DNA of 64,000 bases from an uncultured Alphaproteobacteria bacterium (lineage in GTDB: Bacteria > Pseudomonadota > Alphaproteobacteria > HIMB59), in NCBI GenBank assembly GCA_902610255.1, contig CACLUX010000001.1:1-64000 (forward strand), given 5' to 3'. The notes under the pieces were generated by a model. It saw nothing but the letters and a program-made list of their open reading frames with translations, was not told the DNA's origin and made no database searches. A program made the translations under genes and the position numbers. Positions 9,734-18,354 of this stretch are shown piece after piece (positions within the stretch are counted from its first letter, which is position 1; the number at the start of each line of letters is the position of its first letter).

Positions 9734-11683
9734 ATGTCTAAGAGTCCCGAATTGGGGGTATGTTATTACCCGGAGCATTGGCCTGAAGAAATGTGGATAA
9801 CCGATGCTGAGAATATGCACAAAAATGGTATCAGTTGGGTAAGAATTGCTGAATTTGCTTGGTCTCGTATCGAGCCAAGTTCCGGTGTTTTTGAATGGAA
9901 TTGGCTGGATAAGATTGTCGATATATTAGGAAATAATGGTCTAAAGATTGTAATGTGCACTCCGACCGCCACTCCTCCTAAATGGCTGGTTGACCAAATG
10001 CCTGACATGGTCGCCTTAGATGAAAATGGCCAGACTAGAAAATTCGGATCTCGGAGACACTACTCCTTCTCTCATATTGGTTATCAAAAAGAAAGTCAAC
10101 GTATAACTAAAGCTATAGCAGAGAGATACGGACAAAATAATTTTGTGAAAGCATGGCAAACAGATAATGAGTTTGGTTGCCATGAAACAACATACTCTTG
10201 GTGCTTGTCTACTTTGCGAGAGTTTAGAGTTTGGCTTAAAAAAAAATATAAAAACATAGATGACTTGAATAAATCTTGGGGAAATGTTTTCTGGTCTATG
10301 GAGTATCGCTCTTTTGAGGAGATCGAACTTCCTAACTTAACAGTTACTGAGGCAAATCCTTCTCATAATTTTGATTTTCGAAAGTTTAGCTCGGATCAAG
10401 TAAAAAATTTTAATTACCAACAGGTGAAGATATTAAATGATTACTCTCCTGGAAGGCCCATTAGTCATAACTTTATGGGTCACTTTACAGAATTTGATCA
10501 TCGAGAAATATGTAAAGATTTAAATATTGCTGCTTGGGACAGTTATCCTTTAGGCTTTCTTCAAAATATGCAAACTATCGCCAGAGGAGATAAAAAACTT
10601 CTTGAGGATTGTTACAATATTGGTGATCCTGATTTTCAATCTTACCATCATGACCTTTATAGAGGGATGGGTCGTCTTTGGATAATGGAACAGCAACCTG
10701 GTACAGTTAATTGGGCTAGATATAATCCTATTCCAGTAGCTGGTGCTGTAAGGATGTGGACATGGGAGGCATTTGCTCACGACGCTGAAGTTGTAAGTTA
10801 TTTTCGTTGGAGACAAGCACCCTTTGCCCAAGAACAAATGCATGCAGGACTAATGTACCGTAATAATACACCAGCAATCGGTAGTCACGAGGCCATGCAA
10901 GTAAGTAATGAGATACAAATGCTCAATTTACCAGAAACACAAAAATCCAAAATTGCGTTATTGCATGATTATGAAGCTTGTTGGATAACTGAGCTGGATG
11001 GACAAACAGAAGATTTCCACTACACGCGTATGATGATTGATTTTTATAAATCAGTTAGAGTTAATGGTGGCTCTCTGGATATTGTTGGAAAGAATGCTGA
11101 TTTTGGTGGGTATAAACTAATTATTGTTCCCTCATTTGTACATCTTGAAACTGACACTTTTAAAAAAATGGTTTCTTCTGGAGCAAAAATTTTGGCTGGT
11201 CCAAGAACAGGATTAAAAGATAGAAATTTTCAAATTCCGGAAAACTTAAGCTTAGAGGGACTTGGTTATAAAGTTAAAAGAGTGGATGCCCTTCCCTATG
11301 AACTTCCTATAGAAGTAGAATGGAAAGGTCAGAAGGGAAAGTTAAATGTTTGGAGAGAACAAGGAGACATCTCAGGCATCTCTGAAGGTAAATCAGAAGA
11401 TGGATTTCCTGTTATAACTAGCGGGAACCAAGGAAGTTATTTGTGTGGATGGCCAGATGAAGCATTGTTAAGTTCAATAATGAAAGAACAAATGGCTATG
11501 GCAGGTTTAAAACCAATTACACTTCCGGAATATTTAAGAGTAAGGCAAAGAGGTGATCTATTATTTTTTACTAATTATGGAAAAAAAAATGTTGTTATAC
11601 CTGACTCTTTTGAAGGTGAAATTCTGTTGGGATCAAAAAACATGAAACAAGCGGATGTAACTATTTTAAAAATCAATAAATAA
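9734..11683 (+). CDS. Beta-galactosidase, glycoside hydrolase family 42
   Basis: A 649-residue GH42 enzyme of full family length: TIM barrel (residues 1-375), trimerisation domain (about 395-590) and small beta domain at the end. The N-terminal GVCYYPEHWPEEMW is diagnostic; the acid/base is in TDNEFG (about E146) and the nucleophile in WIMEQQPG (about E319). No signal peptide, so it hydrolyses imported beta-galactosides. The ATG at 9734 is preferred; earlier in-frame codons lie inside the ATPase gene. The released galactose can enter the Leloir genes encoded at 16209-18354 and 22828-23805. Confidence 0.92.
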   Translation: MSKSPELGVCYYPEHWPEEMWITDAENMHKNGISWVRIAEFAWSRIEPSSGVFEWNWLDKIVDILGNNGLKIVMCTPTATPPKWLVDQMPDMVALDENGQTRKFGSRRHYSFSHIGYQKESQRITKAIAERYGQNNFVKAWQTDNEFGCHETTYSWCLSTLREFRVWLKKKYKNIDDLNKSWGNVFWSMEYRSFEEIELPNLTVTEANPSHNFDFRKFSSDQVKNFNYQQVKILNDYSPGRPISHNFMGHFTEFDHREICKDLNIAAWDSYPLGFLQNMQTIARGDKKLLEDCYNIGDPDFQSYHHDLYRGMGRLWIMEQQPGTVNWARYNPIPVAGAVRMWTWEAFAHDAEVVSYFRWRQAPFAQEQMHAGLMYRNNTPAIGSHEAMQVSNEIQMLNLPETQKSKIALLHDYEACWITELDGQTEDFHYTRMMIDFYKSVRVNGGSLDIVGKNADFGGYKLIIVPSFVHLETDTFKKMVSSGAKILAGPRTGLKDRNFQIPENLSLEGLGYKVKRVDALPYELPIEVEWKGQKGKLNVWREQGDISGISEGKSEDGFPVITSGNQGSYLCGWPDEALLSSIMKEQMAMAGLKPITLPEYLRVRQRGDLLFFTNYGKKNVVIPDSFEGEILLGSKNMKQADVTILKINK

Positions 11684-11686
11684 AAG

Positions 11687-12418
11687 TTATCTTATGCTTC
11701 TTCCTCCATCTACAGGAATGGTTAATCCTGTCATGAAAGTTGAAGCGTCACTTGCAAGAAAATAAATTACACTTGCAACTTCTGACGGTTTTCCAATCCT
11801 TCCAATAGGATGATTTTCTCGCATCCTTTTTTCAAATTCCTTTTTTGTTAAATCCTTTTTAAAAGAGGCTAGCATTTGGGTATCAATAGCACCTGGAGCA
11901 ACAGCATTAACTCTGATATTGAAATTAGACAAGTCCAAAGCCAAAGACGACGTAAAAGATATTATCGCACTTTTTGATGTTGCATAAGCCAACATGTTTT
12001 TTGCTCCTCTAATGCTATTTATTGAAGCTAAATTTACTATGGAAGATTTCTTACTTTTTTTGAGCAATGGTAATGCATATTTGCAAGCTAAAAAAGTGCC
12101 AGTCACATTGTTATTAAAGTGATAAGTCCATTCACTCATCGAGGTTGTCTCTAAATTTCCGCTCAGTCTCACTCCGGCACTATTAACTAAAACATCAATT
12201 TTTCCATACTTTTTTTTGATAGTATTCGTTAAACTTTTCCAATGAGAATTATTGGTTATATCTATTTGATAGTATTCAATATCTTTAATTTTGTAATTAA
12301 TTTTTTTGAGTGAAGTTCCTAGTACTCTGTAACCATTATTGGCAAACATTTTAGATGTACTTTTTCCAATACCAGATTCAGCCCCGGTTATCAGAACAAT
12401 TTTTTTTTTAGAAATCAA
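11687..12418 (-). CDS. Short-chain dehydrogenase/reductase (FabG-like fold)
   Basis: A 243-residue classical SDR. The cofactor motif is TGAESGIGKS (residues 10-19), then VNSAGV (an NNAG variant), the catalytic Ser in NLASINS and the catalytic YATSK near residues 152-156, and a terminal VDGGRSIR. It reduces or oxidises an alcohol with NAD(P); the substrate is unknown. It starts two bases after the IolD-type gene, so the two are co-transcribed and it may act on an inositol or sugar derivative in the same route. It converges on the GH42 gene with only three bases between stops. Confidence 0.82.
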   Translation of the reverse strand: MISKKKIVLITGAESGIGKSTSKMFANNGYRVLGTSLKKINYKIKDIEYYQIDITNNSHWKSLTNTIKKKYGKIDVLVNSAGVRLSGNLETTSMSEWTYHFNNNVTGTFLACKYALPLLKKSKKSSIVNLASINSIRGAKNMLAYATSKSAIISFTSSLALDLSNFNIRVNAVAPGAIDTQMLASFKKDLTKKEFEKRMRENHPIGRIGKPSEVASVIYFLASDASTFMTGLTIPVDGGRSIR

Positions 12419-12420
12419 GA

Positions 12421-14265
12421 TTAAACGCCTTTACGTTGTTTACTCTTTCCCGACTCAAAGTCATCTAATGCTTTTTTGTTTTCTTCAGTTATAGGATCTT
12501 GAAGCGTTGGGCTTTCCCAAAAAGCTGTCCCATCTAACCATTCATAGCCATGAGTTTTTATAGCTATGACATATGTTTTATCAGACTCTTTAGCTCTTTT
12601 GAAAGCAGCCTCTAACTCTGAGGTCGAACTTACTGTCTCAGCATTCGCTCCCATGCTTTTAGCATGGTTTTCAAAATCTACAAATTTAAGATTGGTAGCT
12701 CTTGCAGCACGAAGATTACAAATGTATTCCTTACCTCCTTTAGCTAGTTGAAGACGATTGATAACCATATGTCCGCCATTATCACAAATAATAATAATTA
12801 GTTTTTGATCATAGAGAACCGAACTATATATGTCGCTATTATTAAGTAGATAAGAACCATCTCCAACAAATACAACGACATCTTGATCTGGTTTAGCCAT
12901 TTTAATTCCCAGCGCTCCTGATATTTCATATCCCATACAGCTAAAACCCCATTCAGTCTCAAAAGTATTAAGTTCCTTTGGCTTCCAAACTTGAACGACC
13001 TCTCCTACAAGGCCTCCGGCTGCTGTTACAACAATATCACTTGGATCTGAATTTCTATAAATTGCCCCAACTGCGTGAGCATAAGATGGCTCTTCTTGAT
13101 TTGTAGGGCCACTTTGTTTTGCAACGTATGCTTCCCATCCATCTCTCTCTTTAATTGCTCTTTGATACCAAGTATCAGGGGCCCTCCAATCACCAAGAGC
13201 TTCAGATATTTGTAGCAAACCCACTTTTGCATCACTAATAACAGGCGTCGCTAAATGCTTAGTGGTATCATAGCGGGCTGTATTAACTGAGATTAGTTTA
13301 AAATTAGGATTTTCGAAATTTGCCCATGAACCTGTTGTAAAATCTGCAAGTTTTGTACCTACAGCTAGAGCTAAATCAGTGTCTTTAGATAAATTGTTCG
13401 AGGAACCCTCTCCTAAAGCACCAATAGCACTAATGTAATAAGGGTCATCTTTGGTCATACATCCAATTCCCATCACAGTTGAAGTTACGGGGATATTGTG
13501 TTTTTTTGCAAAATTAGAAAGTGTTTTTTCTGCCTCAGAATATAGAACACCACCTCCTGAAATTATTATAGGTTGTTTTGAATTTTTTAATTTATCAGCA
13601 GCTTCTTTAATTTGATTTGGATCAGGGTAAACTCTTCTTAACTGATGGATTTTTTCTTCAAAAAAGACCTCAGGATAATCAAAAGACTCCCCTTGAACAT
13701 CTTGAGACATGGCAATAGTAGCAGGACCACAATCTGATGAGTCAAGCATCACTTGAATTGCTTGAGGAAGAGATGCAAGAATTTGCTCTGGTCTAGTAAT
13801 CCTATCAAAATACTTGGAAACAGACTTAAAGGTATCATTTGCAGTTTCTATAGGAGAGTTGAAATTTTCAACTTGTTGTAATACAGGATCAGGAAATCGG
13901 CTTGCAAATGTATCTCCTGGAAGAAGTAAGATTGGAAGACGATTACTCATAGCTACTGCTGCCGCTGTAACCATATTTGTAGCTCCAGGACCAACAGATG
14001 AGGTAGCAATAAAAATTTGCTTTCTTCTCATGGCTCGTGCATAGCCAATACCAGTCAATGCCATGCTTTGTTCATGATGTCCTCTGTAACCTGGGAGATC
14101 AGACTGAAATTCTTCCATTGCTTGACCTAGACAAGCCACATTACCATGACCATAAATTGCAAATGCTCCAGGAAATAATGGTAGTTTTTTACCATCAATA
14201 ATAGTTTTTTGTGCAATTAAATATTTAAACAGTGCATGTGCACAAGACAATTTGATGGTTTTCAT
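12421..14265 (-). CDS. iolD: ThDP-dependent hydrolase IolD (trihydroxycyclohexane-1,2-dione hydrolase)
   Basis: A 614-residue thiamine-diphosphate enzyme. The segment LPLFPGAFAIYGHGNVACLG, followed by YRGHHEQSMA and SSVGPGATNMVTAAA, matches IolD, which opens the inositol-derived ring to 5-deoxyglucuronate. The C-terminal ThDP/Mg motif is VVFVGDGSYLL with a following NSDIYS (residues about 515-530). The start is the ATG at 14263-14265 behind GGAGGAAT; longer in-frame reading upstream has no family resemblance. No other iol gene is present here, so it may be part of a dispersed inositol pathway or work on a related cyclitol or sugar acid with the neighbouring SDR and 2-hydroxyacid dehydrogenase. 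Confidence 0.87.
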   Translation of the reverse strand: MKTIKLSCAHALFKYLIAQKTIIDGKKLPLFPGAFAIYGHGNVACLGQAMEEFQSDLPGYRGHHEQSMALTGIGYARAMRRKQIFIATSSVGPGATNMVTAAAVAMSNRLPILLLPGDTFASRFPDPVLQQVENFNSPIETANDTFKSVSKYFDRITRPEQILASLPQAIQVMLDSSDCGPATIAMSQDVQGESFDYPEVFFEEKIHQLRRVYPDPNQIKEAADKLKNSKQPIIISGGGVLYSEAEKTLSNFAKKHNIPVTSTVMGIGCMTKDDPYYISAIGALGEGSSNNLSKDTDLALAVGTKLADFTTGSWANFENPNFKLISVNTARYDTTKHLATPVISDAKVGLLQISEALGDWRAPDTWYQRAIKERDGWEAYVAKQSGPTNQEEPSYAHAVGAIYRNSDPSDIVVTAAGGLVGEVVQVWKPKELNTFETEWGFSCMGYEISGALGIKMAKPDQDVVVFVGDGSYLLNNSDIYSSVLYDQKLIIIICDNGGHMVINRLQLAKGGKEYICNLRAARATNLKFVDFENHAKSMGANAETVSSTSELEAAFKRAKESDKTYVIAIKTHGYEWLDGTAFWESPTLQDPITEENKKALDDFESGKSKQRKGV

Positions 14266-14339
14266 TATTCCTCCAAAAAATAAACGTATTAAAGATATTA
14301 CATGATAGAAAAATAATTTGAATGAAAAACCTTTTAAAA

Positions 14340-14367
14340 TTGACACTTTTTTGACATAACTTTTAAT
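14340..14367 (+). promoter_or_regulatory. Sigma-70-type promoter for the 2-hydroxyacid dehydrogenase
   Basis: A consensus TTGACA (14340-14345), 16-base spacer and TTTAAT (14362-14367). A second TTGACA lies at 14351-14356. Transcription would begin near 14374, leaving only about five bases before the ATG at 14379, so the mRNA would be nearly leaderless. Confidence 0.5.
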
Positions 14368-14378
14368 CAGAGAGACAA

Positions 14379-15341
14379 ATGAAAATTGCAATATTAGGAA
14401 AAGTTCATCAAAAAGGGTTAGAATTTTTAAAAGAAAATGAGCTAGAAATAGTAGAAGTAACAAATTTTAATAATCAAAACCTACAAGAAGAATTAAAGTT
14501 TGTTGATGCAATCCTACTAAGAACATCAAGGCTAGATCATAATGTTTTAGAACATTGTAAAAATTTAAAAATTATTTCAAGACATGGTGTTGGTTATGAC
14601 AATGTTGATTTAGATTATTTAAATAAGAAAAAAATTGCTCTTTGTATTACATCAACATCTAATGCCGTAAGTGTTGCGGAGCATGTAATGTCGTTCTTTT
14701 TGTATTTAACGAAAAATTTATCTCTATCTGATAAATTAGTGAAAGGTGGGAATTTTAATCAAAGGTCTGAACTGCCAAACTTTTTTGAATTATATAAAAA
14801 AAAATTACTTATAGCTGGTTTTGGAAGAATAGGAAAAGAAGTTGCAAAGAGATGTCTCGGTTTTGATATGGAAGTATATGTTTATGATCCATTTTTAAAC
14901 AGTGATTTAATAAAAAAAAGTGGCTGTATACCCATAGAAAAAAATGATGGTTTAGTATTAGCCGATTTTGTTAGCATACATTTACCATTAAATGAAGACA
15001 CGAAAAATTTCATATCACAAACAGAATTAGATCTTATGAAAAAGAAAACAATTCTAGTAAATACATCTAGAGGTGGGATAGTAAATGAAAATGATTTATA
15101 TCAAGCCCTTAACTCAAAAAAAATCTTAGGAGCAGGAATGGATGTTTTTGTCTCTGAACCTCCAGAGTCCAATCATCCTTTTTTTAAGTTAGATAATATT
15201 TTATTAACGCCACATAATGCTGCTTTAACTTTGGAATGCAGAGAGAGAATGTCTCTAGAGGCATCACAAAATATATTCTACTATTTAAAAAATATGACGA
15301 AATTAAACATGGAAAATTTAGTTAATAAGAAATTTCTTTAA
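14379..15341 (+). CDS. D-isomer-specific 2-hydroxyacid dehydrogenase (SerA-like)
   Basis: A 320-residue NAD-dependent dehydrogenase. The catalytic and substrate-binding domain is residues 1-100 and 290-320; the Rossmann motif is GFGRIG near residue 150. The catalytic triad is visible as NTSRGG (Arg, about 230), the Glu before PPESNH, and TPHNAA (His, about 283). There is no ACT domain, so it is not a full regulated phosphoglycerate dehydrogenase; it could reduce glyoxylate, hydroxypyruvate or a sugar-derived 2-oxoacid. It is divergent from the IolD-type gene with 113 bases between the start codons. Confidence 0.83.
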   Translation: MKIAILGKVHQKGLEFLKENELEIVEVTNFNNQNLQEELKFVDAILLRTSRLDHNVLEHCKNLKIISRHGVGYDNVDLDYLNKKKIALCITSTSNAVSVAEHVMSFFLYLTKNLSLSDKLVKGGNFNQRSELPNFFELYKKKLLIAGFGRIGKEVAKRCLGFDMEVYVYDPFLNSDLIKKSGCIPIEKNDGLVLADFVSIHLPLNEDTKNFISQTELDLMKKKTILVNTSRGGIVNENDLYQALNSKKILGAGMDVFVSEPPESNHPFFKLDNILLTPHNAALTLECRERMSLEASQNIFYYLKNMTKLNMENLVNKKFL

Positions 15342-15343
15342 AA

Positions 15344-16216
15344 TCAAATATCAGTTAAAAGTTGAGCACGGCCTTGAGTACTAGTTTCAATTTTATGAAG
15401 ATTTCCACCTTCATTATCAGTAGTTGGGTCTGCTCTTAAAGATGTGATGTAAAGACTGTTTAAATTAGCACCACCAAAAGTTACACATGTGGGCGTATTG
15501 GTTGGAAGACTAATTTTTTCTATAATTTTTTCATCTTTTGTATCAACACAAATAATGCATTTCCCTCTGACTCTTGCTGACCAATAATTATTATCTATAT
15601 CTACAGTAGCTCCATCGGGTTCACCGACATTTTTAAAGATCATATTTGTTTCTAATTCATAAAACTTATTGAAATTTTTAGTGTACTCGAATTTTTGTAT
15701 TCGACCAGTTGGAGTATCAGCAAAATACATGATATTTTCATCTTCTGAAAAGGCTATTCCATTAGAAACTGTGACGTTTGACAAAAGTTGTGTTAAAGAT
15801 AAATTTGGCGCAAGTCTATAGAGATTTGCAATAGGCTTTCTTTTTACTTTATCCAGATCTTCATTATAAGTACCAAATACTATGCCTCCATAAGGATCTA
15901 CTTTTGCATCATTAATTCGAGTTTGATTATTTGTGATTTCAACTTCGCATATTTTTTCAAATGAAGAAAAATTTTTATCACAGATAGAAATAAATTTGGG
16001 AAATCCAATAATAAATCCCTCTTTTTTCCTTGGAAGAATAAACCCTGCCCTATCTGGTAAATTAAAAACAAAGCTTTGATTGTTATCATCAAACATCCAT
16101 GCCTTCTTTGCTTCTATGTCTGTCCAAACTAAGCAGTTATATCTTGGGTCCCAAAAACAACTTTCGCCAAGTAAATTTTTGCATTTAAGAATTGTTGTAA
16201 CTTTAGATTTATTCAT
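15344..16216 (-). CDS. SMP-30/gluconolactonase family lactonase
   Basis: A six-bladed propeller of about 290 residues. Family marks are ESCFWDPRYNCLVWTD (metal-binding Glu near residue 19), NDAKVDPYGGIVFGT, TVSNGIAFSEDE and GEPDGATVD (metal Asn and Asp). It opens sugar lactones using a divalent metal. As the last gene of the galactoside operon it probably hydrolyses galactono- or gluconolactone, giving an oxidative route beside the Leloir enzymes. The ATG at 16214-16216 is preferred; a TTG at 16231 is possible. It overlaps the galK end by a few bases. Confidence 0.83.
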   Translation of the reverse strand: MNKSKVTTILKCKNLLGESCFWDPRYNCLVWTDIEAKKAWMFDDNNQSFVFNLPDRAGFILPRKKEGFIIGFPKFISICDKNFSSFEKICEVEITNNQTRINDAKVDPYGGIVFGTYNEDLDKVKRKPIANLYRLAPNLSLTQLLSNVTVSNGIAFSEDENIMYFADTPTGRIQKFEYTKNFNKFYELETNMIFKNVGEPDGATVDIDNNYWSARVRGKCIICVDTKDEKIIEKISLPTNTPTCVTFGGANLNSLYITSLRADPTTDNEGGNLHKIETSTQGRAQLLTDI

Positions 16217-17303
16217 TTTTACTAGGTGCAATATTTTGCCCTATATTGGTAACTAAATATGATTTAGGACAATGTTCTAATATTTTTTTGATAATATCAT
16301 CTCTTCGAGTATTTGACGACAAAACCACAGTGCAACCTCCAAATCCAGCTCCCGTAAGTCTTGCGCCTAAAGCACCGTTTGACTGAGCAGTTTTAACAAT
16401 ATGATTTAATTCAGGACTAGATATTTCATAATCTTTGTCCATGGAAATATGACTTTCGTTCATTAAATTTCCAAATGCTTGCGCATTATTATCTTTTAAA
16501 AATTGTACAGCCTTTAGTACTCGAACGTTTTCAGTAATGACATGTCTAGCTCTTCTAAAAATTTTAGGATCTTTAATAATATTTAAATCAGAAATTTCTG
16601 CATGGCGTAATGACGAGATATTAAGAGATTTACTAGCTATTTCTGTCTCTCTTTTTCTTTCATTATACAATCCTTCTGAAAGTTTTCGTGTACTTCCAGA
16701 ATGAATAATTATGAAAGTATAATCTTCAAAGATGGGTACTATTTCTGTATTCAAATTTTCACAATCCAAGAATAATACTTGTCCAAATTTAGATTTTGAT
16801 GACGACATTTGATCCATAATTCCACAAAAGGTTCCTATAAAATGATGCTCTATCAGCTGTCCTATTTTTGCTATTTTAGTTGATGATAATTCATGTCCAA
16901 CCATTTGACACAAGGCCCTCAAAATTGCTATTTCAAGTGCGGCTGAAGAAGATAATCCAGACCCTGTTGGAATACTAGAGACAACCGCAATATTTAAACC
17001 TTTAATTAGTTGCCCTTCCTTTGCCATATAATACAAAGCTCCTCTGACAAAATCTATCCAAGTGCCATCAGTATTTGAGTCAGATAATACGGTCTTTTCA
17101 CCAAATTCTTCAGAAATACCAACTATTTTAGAGTCTAATCGAGGACTAAGACTTACTTCAATTTTCTGTTCGATTAATGTTGGAAGTACGAAACCTTTAT
17201 TATAATCGGTGTGCTCACCAATTAAATTTACTCTTCCATGTGCCTCTGATGATGATACTGCAGAATAGTTGAAGTGCTGCTTAAATAAAGACTGACTATT
17301 CAT
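16209..17303 (-). CDS. galK: Galactokinase
   Basis: A GHMP-family kinase of about 364 residues. It carries the galactokinase signature GRVNLIGEHTDYNKGFVLP near the start, the ATP loop PTGSGLSSSAALE (about residues 105-117), the catalytic Asp region GIMDQMSSS and the C-terminal GARLTGAGFGGCTV. It phosphorylates galactose at C1 with ATP. Two starts are possible: ATG at 17301-17303 (eight-base overlap with galT) or GTG at 17318 (23-base overlap, close behind GAGAG). It is flanked by galT and a sugar lactonase in one tightly packed operon. Confidence 0.93.
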   Translation of the reverse strand: MNSQSLFKQHFNYSAVSSSEAHGRVNLIGEHTDYNKGFVLPTLIEQKIEVSLSPRLDSKIVGISEEFGEKTVLSDSNTDGTWIDFVRGALYYMAKEGQLIKGLNIAVVSSIPTGSGLSSSAALEIAILRALCQMVGHELSSTKIAKIGQLIEHHFIGTFCGIMDQMSSSKSKFGQVLFLDCENLNTEIVPIFEDYTFIIIHSGSTRKLSEGLYNERKRETEIASKSLNISSLRHAEISDLNIIKDPKIFRRARHVITENVRVLKAVQFLKDNNAQAFGNLMNESHISMDKDYEISSPELNHIVKTAQSNGALGARLTGAGFGGCTVVLSSNTRRDDIIKKILEHCPKSYLVTNIGQNIAPSKNE

Positions 17304-18354
17304 CAGGAAGTTCTTCACCTCTCAAGATACGAGCTGAGCGTTCTGGAGGAAGATCTACTAAAAAAAAACCTGTAATTTGCTCAACACCTGCTAAATATTT
17401 TAATTTTGATTTTGATCTGCGTATAGGTTGAAAGCAGACATGAAAATGGTAAGAATTCTCATAACCTTTGGGAGATAGTTGCCATGCAAGAGTATACGGC
17501 ATAGGATCATCAAATACTTTGTCTAAACTTTTAGAGGCATCAAGCATAAGTTCAGCAAGATCTTTTTGCTCATTTTCTGAAAGTTCAAAAATATTAGATG
17601 TCCTTCGGTAAGGAACTATCCAAATTTCAAAGGGGTATCTAGCCCAACGAGGCACAAAGGATATAGCAGAAGAATTTTTATTTAAAATTAATTCTTTGGG
17701 AATATTCGATAAATATTTTTCGAGAGGATTTGATTTTTGTACTATAGCTTGCCTTTTAATCAATTCTGGAGTATGTCCAAAACTATATATTTGTCCATGA
17801 GGATGATCTAAAGTTACCCCAATTTCTTTTCCTTTGTTTTCAAATGGTAAAACAAATTCAATTTTTGAATTATTATATAATTCCTCAGTGCGGTTAGATA
17901 GTGCTTGAATAATTAGTTCAATTCTCTCAATAGGTAGCTTAGAAAACTCATCGTTATGTTTCGAACTATAAGAAATTACATCACAAGTTCCTACTGCCTG
18001 ATTAGTTTCTACTTCTAAATGAGGTATATCAGACTCGACTAATTTGAATGAGCTAAAACGATTTGTAAAGATGGCAACCTCATATTGGTCAACAGGAATG
18101 TCAGTCGGTGCTTCCTCATTTTTCATTGGACATAATGGACATTCAAGGGCCTTAGGTAAAAAGGTTCTGTTTTGTCTTGATGTTGAGTATCCTACCCATT
18201 CAGAGCGAGTTGGGTGATACCTAAGATGAGTTTTGTTACCAGAGATTGGCGGTAAGCCTTCAAAAACTTTGTAGTTTATGGGATTTTGACTAAATAAAAT
18301 TAGTTCTTTTCCATCACCCCTATCAATTCTTTTTATCGATAGATTAGCCATCAT
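17296..18354 (-). CDS. galT: Galactose-1-phosphate uridylyltransferase
   Basis: A 352-residue HIT-superfamily transferase. The zinc ligands CPLCP lie near residues 72-76 and the nucleophilic histidine is in LDHPHGQIYSFGHTP (HPH, near residue 180). It exchanges UMP between UDP-glucose and galactose-1-phosphate in the Leloir pathway. The start is ATGATG at 18349-18354, overlapping the TGA of the upstream GH4 gene, so it is translated directly after it. The C-terminal half has SYHFHVCFQPI, typical of the second HIT repeat. Confidence 0.93.
   Translation of the reverse strand: MMANLSIKRIDRGDGKELILFSQNPINYKVFEGLPPISGNKTHLRYHPTRSEWVGYSTSRQNRTFLPKALECPLCPMKNEEAPTDIPVDQYEVAIFTNRFSSFKLVESDIPHLEVETNQAVGTCDVISYSSKHNDEFSKLPIERIELIIQALSNRTEELYNNSKIEFVLPFENKGKEIGVTLDHPHGQIYSFGHTPELIKRQAIVQKSNPLEKYLSNIPKELILNKNSSAISFVPRWARYPFEIWIVPYRRTSNIFELSENEQKDLAELMLDASKSLDKVFDDPMPYTLAWQLSPKGYENSYHFHVCFQPIRRSKSKLKYLAGVEQITGFFLVDLPPERSARILRGEELPDE

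Noticed and set aside
12421-14463. Longer IolD frame starting at 14463
   Set aside because: The extra 66 residues are hydrophobic noise overlapping the divergent gene; the ATG at 14265 has a Shine-Dalgarno and the family N-terminus.
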